Shown here: positions 1 to 6,326 of the stretch, one piece after another | How the letters are laid out: each line of letters starts with the position of its first letter | Position numbering within the stretch: the first letter of the stretch is position 1 | Assembly: GCA_029548585.1 (NCBI GenBank) | Contig: JAKPNC010000109.1 | Span: 1 to 6,428 of the forward strand | Length of the DNA: 6,428 nt | Origin: a bacterium | GTDB lineage: Bacteria; Ratteibacteria; UBA8468; B48-G9; JAFGKM01 | Reading direction: 5' to 3' | Position numbers and translations under genes: made by a program | Notes under the pieces: model-generated | Told to the model about the DNA's origin: nothing | Database searches by the model: none | The model's input: only the letters and a program-made list of their open reading frames with translations

Positions 1-663
1 CCTCTCGTCGGTTTCAAATTGAACGATCCCCCCCTTGCCACGATTTAGAATAACCGGCTCTATCTCGGCAGCGAACCGCCCGGCATCTATCGCAGACACC
101 GCCTTCCTGTTGCTATCAAGCGCGAAATTGTCCTGCTTCTCCCTGCCTATGGAGTATTTTTCAGCGGTATTCTCGGCCGCAATGCCCATGTGGCAGTCGT
201 TGTAGGCGTCCCACAACCCGTCCTTTATCATTGAATCAATCAACTGGCCGTGACCCATCTTGTATCCGGCCCGGGCCTTTTCAAGAAGGTAAGGAGAGAG
301 AGACATGTTTTCCATGCCTCCCGCCACCGATATGTCCGTATCCCCCGCCGCAACCGACTGTGCGGCCAGGATGACAGCCTTGAGTCCCGAACCGCATACC
401 TTGTTGACGGTAAAAGCCCCCGATTCAAAAGGCACCCCTGCCCTTACGGCCGCCTGCCTGGCGGGATTCTGCCCCAGCCCTGCCCCGATAACGTTGCCCA
501 TTATCACCTCATCGGCTTCGGATGGGGCCAGTCCGGCACGGGCAAGGGCTCCCTTCACGGCAACGGCCCCGAGTTCCGGAGCCGGTACCCCGCCGAGGCT
601 TCCCCCGAACTTTCCTATCGCCGTTCTTGCGGCGCCAACGATTACGGGTTCACTTGGTTTCAC
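1..663 (-). CDS. Acetyl-CoA C-acetyltransferase (thiolase), N-terminal 221 codons, runs off the left edge
   Basis: This is a biosynthetic-type thiolase that condenses two acetyl-CoA to acetoacetyl-CoA or runs the reverse thiolysis, in the cytoplasm. I translated the minus strand from a GTG at 663. The open frame continues to base 1 without a stop and so covers just over half of the usual ~390 residues. It opens with the family start PVIVGAARTAIGKFGGSL (residues 6-23). It contains GQNPARQAA near residue 64 and VNKVCGSGLKA at 86-96, with the acylated cysteine at C90, matching Cys89 of the Zoogloea enzyme. AGGMENMS and the CHMGIAAENTA segment follow. The catalytic His and second Cys would lie in the missing C-terminal half. 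GTG is preferred because AAGGAGG sits five bases upstream and the homology starts at once. It lies 46 bases downstream of the CoA-transferase and is probably cotranscribed with it. AtoB, ThlA and PhaA names cannot be separated here, so no symbol is given. Confidence 0.93.
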   Translation of the reverse strand, partial: MKPSEPVIVGAARTAIGKFGGSLGGVPAPELGAVAVKGALARAGLAPSEADEVIMGNVIGAGLGQNPARQAAVRAGVPFESGAFTVNKVCGSGLKAVILAAQSVAAGDTDISVAGGMENMSLSPYLLEKARAGYKMGHGQLIDSMIKDGLWDAYNDCHMGIAAENTAEKYSIGREKQDNFALDSNRKAVSAIDAGRFAAEIEPVILNRGKGGIVQFETDER

Positions 664-668
664 GGTGG

Positions 669-675
669 CCTCCTT
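669..675 (-). promoter_or_regulatory. Ribosome binding site fixing the GTG start of the thiolase
   Basis: The minus strand reads AAGGAGG, a near-perfect anti-16S complement, five bases before the GTG at 663. No ATG start exists near the beginning of the thiolase homology, so this site decides the non-ATG start. Confidence 0.8.
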
Positions 676-709
676 TATTTGCTCCCCTGCAGGGACAGGG
701 TTTGACCTC

Positions 710-2258
710 TCAGAGTTCAAGTCCCATGGGGATCTCCCTGAATATCCTGGCATCCATCTGCTTCAGGGACTCCGAGACAGCCGGCTTGAAATCCATCTGT
801 GATAATATATCCCTTTCGATATCTATGCCGGGTGCAACCTCTGTGAGAAGAAGCCCTTCACGATTCAGCTCGAAAACAGCCCTTTCCGTAATGTAAAGGA
901 CCTTCTGCCCCTTCTCGGCCGCATACCTGCCGCTGAATGTCACCTGTTCGACATTCTCAATGAATTTCCTGTGCATTCCTTCTCTTGCTATAATGAGCTT
1001 GCCTTCGGAAATCTCTATTTCAAGCCCGTCGTAAGTGAAGGTCCCGCAGAAAATCACGTGCCTGGTACCCTGTGTTATATTGATGAATCCTCCGCACCCG
1101 ATAATCCGGGAACCGAGCTTGCTGACGTTGACATTTCCTGCACGGTCAACCTGAGCAAGGCCGAGGAAGGCCATATCAAGGCCTCCCCCGTCGTAGGAAT
1201 CAAACTGGGACGGATGGCTTATAAGCGCCTCCGGGTTGAGGCTCGCTCCGAAACTGAGTCCCCCGGCCGGAAGTCCTCCGATCGCCCCTGACTCGACGGT
1301 TAGTATTATCTTCTCCGCAAGCCCCTCTTCCCCTGCAATAGAGGCTATTCCTTCCGGTATGCCGATCCCAAGGTTGACCGTGGCATCGGTTGTCAGCTCG
1401 AGAGCCGCCCTCCTTACGATGATTTTCCTCTCATTAAGAGGCATTCGCACGAAGGGCCTTTCGGAAGCCTTTGATTCTCCTGTGAAATAAGGATTATATT
1501 CCGGGAAGCACGTCTGGAGATGATTTTCAGGGCTTGCCTTTACGACAACGTCCACTACTGTCCTGGGAATTACGACCAGCCTGGGATCAATGGATCCGTA
1601 CTCAGCCATCCGTTCTACCTGGACGATAATAGTTCCGTTGGAATTCCTTACGGCCTGGGCCGCGGCAAGGGACTCTATGACGGCGGCCTCCCTTTCCATG
1701 CTTATGTTGCCCCTGTCATCCGAAGTGGTGCCCCTGAGGAGTGCGACATTTATGGGGAAAGCCTTGTAAAAAAGCCATTCACGGCCGTCAATTTCAATTA
1801 CTTCAACTATATCCTGGGTTGTAATTTTGTTCAGCTTTCCACCCCCGCACCTGGGGTCTATGAACGTGTTAAGACCTATGTGGGTAATAGTTCCGGGCTT
1901 GCCGGCGGCTATATCCCTGAGAAGGTGGGTAATGACTCCCTGCGGAAGGTTATATCCCTCTATGGAATCAGTGGCAACAAGCTTTCCTATCTTGGGAGCG
2001 AGTCCCCAGTGCCCCCCTATGACCCTTTTCAGAAGTCCTTCGTGGGCGAGATGGTTGACACACCTTTCCTTGCCGTCCCCCTGTCCCGCCCCGTAGACAA
2101 TGGTCAGCCCCCGGAGAGCCCGTCCGGAGAAATCTCTTTTCCAGCTCTATGGTAAGTTCCTGGGGATGCCCAAGGGTAACAAACCCACCGATAAAAACGG
2201 TATCTCCGTCCTTTATGAGGTCTACCGCTTCCTGTGCATTTTTGAGTTTATTTTCCAT
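710..2258 (-). pseudogene. Fused acyl-CoA:acetate/3-ketoacid CoA-transferase (YdiF/Pct type), full length but frameshifted
   Basis: This family I CoA-transferase moves CoA between short-chain acyl-CoA and acetate or 3-ketoacids, in the cytoplasm. Alpha and beta halves are fused. Frame one starts at ATG 2258 (MENKLKNAQEAVDLIKDGDT, IGGF, GHPQELTIELEKRFL) and leaves homology at codon 50 (TGSPG). It would then end out of frame at 1968. Skipping one G at 2108 restores a second frame, open from 2107 to the TGA at 710. That frame continues LTIVYGAGQGDGK, NHLAHEGLLKRVIGGHWGLA, YNLPQGVITHLLRDIAAGKP and FIDPRCGGGKLN. The catalytic glutamate is in VESGAIGGLPAGG (codon 1294-1292, about residue 322; Glu324 in Clostridium propionicum Pct as I recall). 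The joined product is about 515 residues, as expected (515-530), so nothing else is missing. The surviving 3' frame has an internal ATG at 1699, but that product would lack the whole CoA-binding half. A weak TAAGG lies before the start. The operon partner is the thiolase downstream. Family assignment is firm; whether the gene is truly broken is open. Confidence 0.9.
2108..2112 (-). other. Frameshift site: five-G tract in the CoA-transferase
   Basis: The minus strand reads TCTCCGGGGGCTGACC. Homology before the run is in one frame and homology after it is in the next. Family members usually have two residues between the SP and LT of this segment. The likeliest ancestral reading is therefore G7 (S-P-G-G-L-T) shortened by two; the alternative is G4 (S-P-G-L-T) lengthened by one. 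Both are typical homopolymer events. Confidence 0.85.
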
Positions 2259-2278
2259 TTTTTAGCCTTATTTTTCCG

Positions 2279-2316
2279 GGCTTTTCGCCGACTTCCATAA
2301 AAACCGGGGAAAAGCC
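2279..2316 (-). promoter_or_regulatory. Hairpin in the 5' leader of the CoA-transferase mRNA
   Basis: GGCTTTTC (2279-2286) pairs with GAAAAGCC (2309-2316). After one G-G mismatch, CCG (2288-2290) pairs with CGG (2305-2307), leaving a loop of about 14 bases. In the minus-strand transcript it lies between the predicted start site (~2331) and the ribosome binding site. No U-run follows on either strand, so a terminator is unlikely. It could protect the 5' end or be a protein-binding operator. I recognise no riboswitch class. Confidence 0.4.
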
Positions 2317-2337
2317 GCGTTGCCGTACAAAGATTAC

Positions 2338-2366
2338 ATTTAAACACCTTGAAGGAATTTTGTCAA
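2338..2366 (-). promoter_or_regulatory. Sigma-70-type promoter for the CoA-transferase/thiolase operon
   Basis: On the minus strand, TTGACA (2366-2361), a perfect -35 box, is followed by a 17-base spacer and TTAAAT (2343-2338), a -10 box matching 4 of 6 consensus positions. The start site would fall near 2331, giving a leader of about 72 bases before ATG 2258. Spacing and placement are both right; no operator is obvious beyond the leader hairpin. Confidence 0.6.
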
Positions 2367-2487
2367 AACTACCTGCGGATTCTCCATGTCAGAAATCTAC
2401 AAGATGCCGGAATGGCTTTTGCATCTCTCTGTCCGCTTCCTGGAAGAAGAGGCGGCGTCAGGCAATAATTATTTTCCTTTTTGAACA

Positions 2488-2496
2488 TGATATAAT
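2488..2496 (+). promoter_or_regulatory. Extended -10 promoter element facing the ceramidase-like gene
   Basis: The plus strand reads TGATATAAT, that is TGn followed by a perfect TATAAT. No good -35 box lies 16-18 bases upstream, as is common for extended -10 promoters. Transcription would start near 2503 and give a leader of about 250 bases before the ATG at 2752. That is long, and a closer promoter, for example one using TTGAAA at 2672-2677, cannot be excluded. Confidence 0.45.
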
Positions 2497-2751
2497 AATG
2501 GATTGAATATCTTTCCAGGCCGGTGAAAAGTTTTACGTGGGGGGCCAATATGAGAGGTTTACGCTCATTGAACGTGAAGATGAGGAAAGGGATATCGTTG
2601 GAAAAAGACCGGACGAACCCTGAACAGACACATTCGGAATGACAAGATTTGTGGGAAAGCAAATAATGATTTTGAAACCATTGGAAAAATAAGAAAAAAT
2701 ACCATGAAAACGCAGCCGGATTCAGCAAATATATGAAACATAGGAGAAAAA

Positions 2752-4305
2752 ATGAAAAATAATAATGGAATCAACATTGGATGGTCCCGGAAAGATATAA
2801 CTCCTGACAGAAATGTCTTCCTTGCCGGCCAGTTCCATGTAAGGATCTCAGAGGGTGTAATGGACCCGGTTACGGCAACCGCCATGTCGATTGAATCAGC
2901 CGGGTCAACAGGAAAAAAAGATCAGGCCGTCATGGTAAGCTGCGACCTTGTTACCGTGAGCAACGAACTGCGTGACATGGTGCGGGAACGCATAAGGAAA
3001 ATGACGCCTGACCTCGACCCTGAGAATGTCTTTTTGGGAGCCACCCATACCCATACAGCCCCCAATCCGGGCTCGGACGGATACAAGCCGCAGGTTTTCG
3101 GAATAGGATATGACTCTGACATGGACGAGGAAACAGAGAGAAAGGCCGGCATGGCTCTCTTTTCGGAGCTTAACGTTATGCCTCCGGCGGAATACATAGA
3201 ATTTGCCTCCGGACGGATTGCATGCGCCGTCTCCGAAGCCTGGAAAAACCGCAGGCCGTCGGGCATCTCTTACGGGCTGGGACACGCTGTCATCGGACGC
3301 AACAGGAGGATCTCCTTCAAGAACGGTTCAAGCATCATGTATGGAAAAGCCTCAAGCCCGGACTTCAGCCACGTTGAAGGATACGAAGACCATTCTGTTT
3401 ACGCCATGATGACATACGGAGAAGGCGGAAAGTTGACGGGCATAGTGGCAAATATCCCCTGCCCCTCCCAGGTAATAGAACACCTGTACATGATAAGCGC
3501 CGACTACTGGCACAACACCAGGCGGGAAATCCGCAGGAGGTTTGGAGGAGATATATACGTGATGGGCCAGTGCGCGCCCGCGGGGGACCAGTCTCCCCAC
3601 CTGCTTGTGGGCAGGAGGGCCGAAGAAAGGATGTGGAGATTGAAGGGAAGAAACGCGGAAGAAAACGCACCCCGGGAAGAGATCGCACACAGGATAGCCG
3701 ATGCCATTGAAGATATTCTGCCTTACGCCGGAAAGGAGATAGACTGGAATCCCGGATTCAGGCACAGGCGCGAAATAGTCGACTTGCCGCGCAGGATGAT
3801 ATCGGAAAAGGATGTAGAGAAAGCCCTTGAGGAATCTCTTCCCCACAGGGAAAAATACATGAAGCTTGCCGCCGGGATAGAGAAAAATCCAGGGACAAGG
3901 AAGGAACCGAGGTGGTGTACCGGGATAAGTTCGGCCTACAGGCTGATGAAAAGGGGTGAAAGGGTAAGAGAAAGGCTGGAGACGCAGAAGAAAAATCCTG
4001 CAATGCCCATAGAATTGCACGTGATGAAGATCGGGGAGACGGTTTTTGCGACCAATCCATTCGAGCTCTATATCGATTACGCGGTGAAAATACGCGAGCT
4101 GAGCAAGGCCACGCAGACCTTCCTGGTACAGAAGGCCGGGTGCAGCGGCACCTACCTGCCCAGCCGCCGGTCGATAGCCTGCGGAGGTTACGGCTCTGTA
4201 CCGGCAAGCACGGATATAGGCCCCGAAGGGGGAGACTTGCTCGTTGAATGGACGGTCTCTGCCATAAACGGAATGTTCGATGAAGACATACAGAAGGCAC
4301 ACTGA
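2752..4305 (+). CDS. Neutral/alkaline ceramidase-fold hydrolase, cytoplasmic subfamily with an altered metal site
   Basis: This 517-residue protein resembles the N-terminal domain of neutral/alkaline non-lysosomal ceramidases, zinc amidases that cleave N-acyl bonds. Seen in order: INIGWSRKDITP (7-18), the usual family opening; VMVSCDLV (60-67); ATHTHTAP (97-104), matching the THTHSGP zinc motif; GQCAPAGDQSPH (272-283), matching the GDVSP nucleophile motif with S281 as the likely serine; NPFELYIDY (435-443) with E438 and GTYLPSRR (466-473) with Y468, placed like the late Glu and Tyr ligands. The segment expected to carry the second zinc His instead reads NIPCPSQVIEH (234-244), followed by SADYWH ending at H254. 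There is no signal peptide and no C-terminal Ig-like domain, unlike secreted ceramidases of about 650 residues. An AGGAGA site lies seven bases before the ATG. The next gene follows after 90 bases and is probably in the same operon. The fold is fairly sure; the substrate is unknown and need not be ceramide. Confidence 0.82.
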   Translation: MKNNNGINIGWSRKDITPDRNVFLAGQFHVRISEGVMDPVTATAMSIESAGSTGKKDQAVMVSCDLVTVSNELRDMVRERIRKMTPDLDPENVFLGATHTHTAPNPGSDGYKPQVFGIGYDSDMDEETERKAGMALFSELNVMPPAEYIEFASGRIACAVSEAWKNRRPSGISYGLGHAVIGRNRRISFKNGSSIMYGKASSPDFSHVEGYEDHSVYAMMTYGEGGKLTGIVANIPCPSQVIEHLYMISADYWHNTRREIRRRFGGDIYVMGQCAPAGDQSPHLLVGRRAEERMWRLKGRNAEENAPREEIAHRIADAIEDILPYAGKEIDWNPGFRHRREIVDLPRRMISEKDVEKALEESLPHREKYMKLAAGIEKNPGTRKEPRWCTGISSAYRLMKRGERVRERLETQKKNPAMPIELHVMKIGETVFATNPFELYIDYAVKIRELSKATQTFLVQKAGCSGTYLPSRRSIACGGYGSVPASTDIGPEGGDLLVEWTVSAINGMFDEDIQKAH

Positions 4306-4395
4306 AAAGAAGGGCTTTCCTTTTCTTTTTTAATGGAAAGGCTTATTCTCATTCCATTCAACAGATGGTTTTAGGAAACTCATCGGGAGGATAAA

Positions 4396-6207
4396 ATGTC
4401 CGATAAGAAATACAGGATAAACTGGGAAAAGGATTGGAACAGCCAGGCATGCATGTGGCAACAGGCATACGGACATACCCCTCCGATAAGACACCTTAAG
4501 AAGGTCCACTCCTCGAGAAAGGCGGCCACAATGATCCTGCTGGCCGCCGAAACGGGCCAGCTTGACAGGATTGAGACCACAGGCATACTGAAAAAACTGG
4601 ACGGCATGGTATTCAGGGACAAGTCCCGTTTCCACGGGTACATCCGGTGGTACATGGAGGAAGACCTGCCTTCAGATCCCAACTCGACTTTCTTTGCGGG
4701 GCTGCCGCTGATAATAACGTGGAAGAAACACGGATCCATGTTATCTGAGGAACAGAGGGAGATTACATCGGGAATCTTCAGGGATATGTACGTGTGGTTC
4801 AAGAGGGAATCAATGGAACGAACCTGGTTCTATCCCAATAAATCCCTCGGGGAGCTTACATGCGCATGGATGATATGGGAGATATGCAGAGAGATATACC
4901 CCGGCATGGAGGGTGAAAAGGGAGAGCTCCTGAAGCTGATGGAAGAAGCCGCCTTTTACTGGACGGAAAACATGTGGGGATGGGGGGAACACATGAGCGA
5001 CGGCTACTGCAAGGTCTGCCTCACCGAGCTTTCAGTCCTCCTCCTGCTTGGGAAATCCCTGCCCGGGAAGACGAAAGACTCTTTCAGGAAGCTTTTTGAC
5101 AGACTCCTTGAGGTGGAAGATATGTATGAAGGAGGCCCGAGGGTGCCTGCCCTGCGCACTTACGCGTTCTCCTCATGCCCGGCCAATGAGAACTACAGGG
5201 ACACCATAAAACCTCTGCCTGACGAGATAGACATCTCTAAGGTGGATTTTGTAAGCGGTCATACTTTTTACGACCTCGGCTGGCACCAGTTCGCCCCCCC
5301 GAGGAAACCTGCCGCCGTGGAAGCCAGGATAGAATGCTTCAACAAGGCGTTCGCCGTTGCCCGCATTGAAAAGGATATCAGGGCGGGATCTGTATCCAGG
5401 TTCCCCCTGATGCCGAGCATGGACAGGATAAATGCAGGGCTCTCCTGGCAGAGCATGCCGGTGGCCGTCTCCAGGCCTGGCAAGACATGGATGTACCTTC
5501 AGTGGGAGACCGAGGAAGAAGGCAGGATAAGGAGCCATCCGGCAACCGACGTGAAAGAGGCATGCTTCAATTACGGCCTTTCCGGGTCTATCAACCCTCC
5601 GGTCACAGGGCGCACATATTCAATCCAGGAAGGAAATGGGATCCTGGTGCTGAGGATCATGCCATCCATTCCGGCCCTGTGCGCCAGGATAACAGACAGG
5701 CTCAGGGTCATAGGAGATCCGGGTGAGATGGAGGAGCCTTCGCACGAGGGCCCATGGCACCAGCTCCTGATGAGATGGGAAGACAGGGAAATAAGCGTAC
5801 ACTCCATTCCCCTGCCCTTTTTCGACAGGACATCAATGGACCTTCCGGTACTAAAGACCTGCGGCAATTTCTGCGAATTAATCTCGCCTGAAACGGCAAA
5901 AATGGCACCCGTCTCAATGAAGCTGAAAAGAAACGGAAAGTGTCTTGACTGGGACGGAGACAACTCGGGGGTACAGCTCAGGAACAGGCGCATCGTCGCA
6001 ACGCTCTGGGCATTCTGCCTCGATGGAAGGATAGGCTCTCCCCCGATGTTGAACATATCGATGCCAACCCCCCCCCTTATTCCGCGCATGTACGAAGAAA
6101 ACGGATGGGAAATTACCTGGAAATGGCCCGGTAAAAACTGGAACCTGCTCATAGACCCGCTTGGATCCGAGCCCCTGAAAGAAACAGGACCGGCCAGGGA
6201 TGCCTGA
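4396..6207 (+). CDS. Unrecognised 603-residue Trp-rich protein, possibly helical toroid plus beta-sandwich (polysaccharide-lyase-like)
   Basis: I do not recognise this family with certainty. Residues 1 to about 290 look mainly helical and rich in Trp and Tyr, with repeated helix-loop units. Examples are WFYPNKSLGELTCAWMIWEI (144-163) and the motif WGWGEHMSDGY (194-204) followed by LTELSVLLLL. This pattern recalls the (alpha/alpha) toroid of heparinase II/III- and alginate-lyase-like enzymes, where His, Tyr and acidic residues line the cleft. From about 320 to 600 the sequence looks strand-rich (TWMYLQWETEEEG, GILVLRIMPSIP, WEITWKWPGKNWNLL), as in the beta-sandwich that follows such toroids. 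This architecture is inference. No signal peptide or membrane segment is visible, so an enzyme here would act on imported material. GGAGG lies five bases before the ATG, which fixes the start. It follows the ceramidase-fold gene by 90 bases and ends at a terminator-like structure. A C9 tract near the 3' end could shift the last ~45 codons if miscopied. Confidence 0.75.
   Translation: MSDKKYRINWEKDWNSQACMWQQAYGHTPPIRHLKKVHSSRKAATMILLAAETGQLDRIETTGILKKLDGMVFRDKSRFHGYIRWYMEEDLPSDPNSTFFAGLPLIITWKKHGSMLSEEQREITSGIFRDMYVWFKRESMERTWFYPNKSLGELTCAWMIWEICREIYPGMEGEKGELLKLMEEAAFYWTENMWGWGEHMSDGYCKVCLTELSVLLLLGKSLPGKTKDSFRKLFDRLLEVEDMYEGGPRVPALRTYAFSSCPANENYRDTIKPLPDEIDISKVDFVSGHTFYDLGWHQFAPPRKPAAVEARIECFNKAFAVARIEKDIRAGSVSRFPLMPSMDRINAGLSWQSMPVAVSRPGKTWMYLQWETEEEGRIRSHPATDVKEACFNYGLSGSINPPVTGRTYSIQEGNGILVLRIMPSIPALCARITDRLRVIGDPGEMEEPSHEGPWHQLLMRWEDREISVHSIPLPFFDRTSMDLPVLKTCGNFCELISPETAKMAPVSMKLKRNGKCLDWDGDNSGVQLRNRRIVATLWAFCLDGRIGSPPMLNISMPTPPLIPRMYEENGWEITWKWPGKNWNLLIDPLGSEPLKETGPARDA
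6068..6076 (+). repeat. C9 homopolymer inside the 3' end of the toroid-like gene
   Basis: Nine consecutive C bases encode part of the T-P-P-L stretch. The downstream frame still reads as sensible protein (YEENGWEITWKWPGKNW), so the length shown keeps the frame. The window has other G/C runs: C7 at 28-34, C6 at 2012-2017, C5 at 2108-2112 and C7 at 5294-5300. Confidence 0.9.
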
Positions 6208-6257
6208 TACCGCTTTCTGTTGACATGAGCATTATGGTTTCAGGCACTCTTTTTTTT
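6201..6257 (+). terminator. Terminator-like hairpin with T8 tract after the plus-strand operon
   Basis: TGCCTGA (6201-6207, including the stop codon of the upstream gene) pairs with TCAGGCA (6240-6246), then CTC and eight T (6250-6257). The 32-base loop is long for an intrinsic terminator, so efficiency is doubtful. The T8 tract and its place just after the last gene support the call. The same right arm can also pair with GCCTGAA at 6270-6276. Confidence 0.4.
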
Positions 6258-6293
6258 GATTCGCATCCCGCCTGAAGAAATAAGAGCCTGGGT

Positions 6294-6310
6294 CCGCCTT
6301 ATAACGGCGG
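6294..6310 (-). terminator. Small GC-rich hairpin between the converging genes, possible terminator of the right-edge gene
   Basis: CCGCC (6294-6298) and GGCGG (6306-6310) form a five-pair stem with a seven-base TTATAAC loop, 16 bases beyond the stop of the minus-strand gene. In that direction it is followed by CTTATTTCTTC (6285-6275) after a short gap, only a weak U-rich stretch. It could also be an unrelated stem-loop. Confidence 0.25.
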
Positions 6311-6326
6311 CAAGGGAGGGCGGCCA

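Larger units (their letters stand above)
2259..2751. other. Divergent intergenic region (493 bases) with promoters and coding-like remnants
   Basis: This AT-richer stretch separates the two divergent operons and holds the minus-strand promoter, the leader hairpin and the plus-strand extended -10 listed separately. It contains no convincing gene. Three short plus-strand stretches have protein-like composition but lack a good start and ribosome binding site together: 2386-2484 (32 codons from ATG, beginning MSEIYKMPEWLL), 2507-2623 (38 codons, no ATG, containing GEKFYVGGQYERFTLIE) and 2639-2692 (17 codons from ATG). I recognise no tRNA, riboswitch or transposon end here. Confidence 0.5.

Noticed and set aside
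1520..2155. Plus-strand open frame (211 codons) opposite the CoA-transferase
   Set aside because: The opposite strand carries unmistakable CoA-transferase homology throughout. This frame is its mirror and shows no family motif.
2481..2496. TTGAAC and TATAAT as a paired -35/-10 promoter
   Set aside because: The two boxes are only four bases apart. Only the TGn extended -10 reading is plausible.
2550..2642. Thirty-codon ATG frame (starting MRGLRSLNVKMRK) in the intergenic region
   Set aside because: It overlaps a more protein-like frame (2507-2623), and the G-rich stretch before it is only a poor Shine-Dalgarno match. It is not supported as a gene.
2704..2736. Ten-codon leader peptide (MKTQPDSANI) before the ceramidase-like gene
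   Set aside because: It has no ribosome binding site, no run of regulatory codons and no attenuator hairpin, so it is most likely a chance frame.
3352..4302. Long minus-strand open frame (316 codons) opposite the ceramidase-like gene
   Set aside because: It is antisense to a gene with clear family motifs, its translation is of low-complexity Pro/Arg/Phe character with no recognisable motif, and it has no convincing ribosome binding site.
4311..4356. Possible terminator between the two plus-strand genes (GGGCTTTCC ... GGAAAGGCT)
   Set aside because: Only six perfect pairs form, with a T-rich loop of about 14 bases, and no T-run follows the right arm. The genes are better read as one operon.
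5571..6152. Minus-strand open frame (193 codons) opposite the toroid-like gene
   Set aside because: It is antisense to a continuous 603-codon frame that has a good ribosome binding site, and its translation has no recognisable domain.
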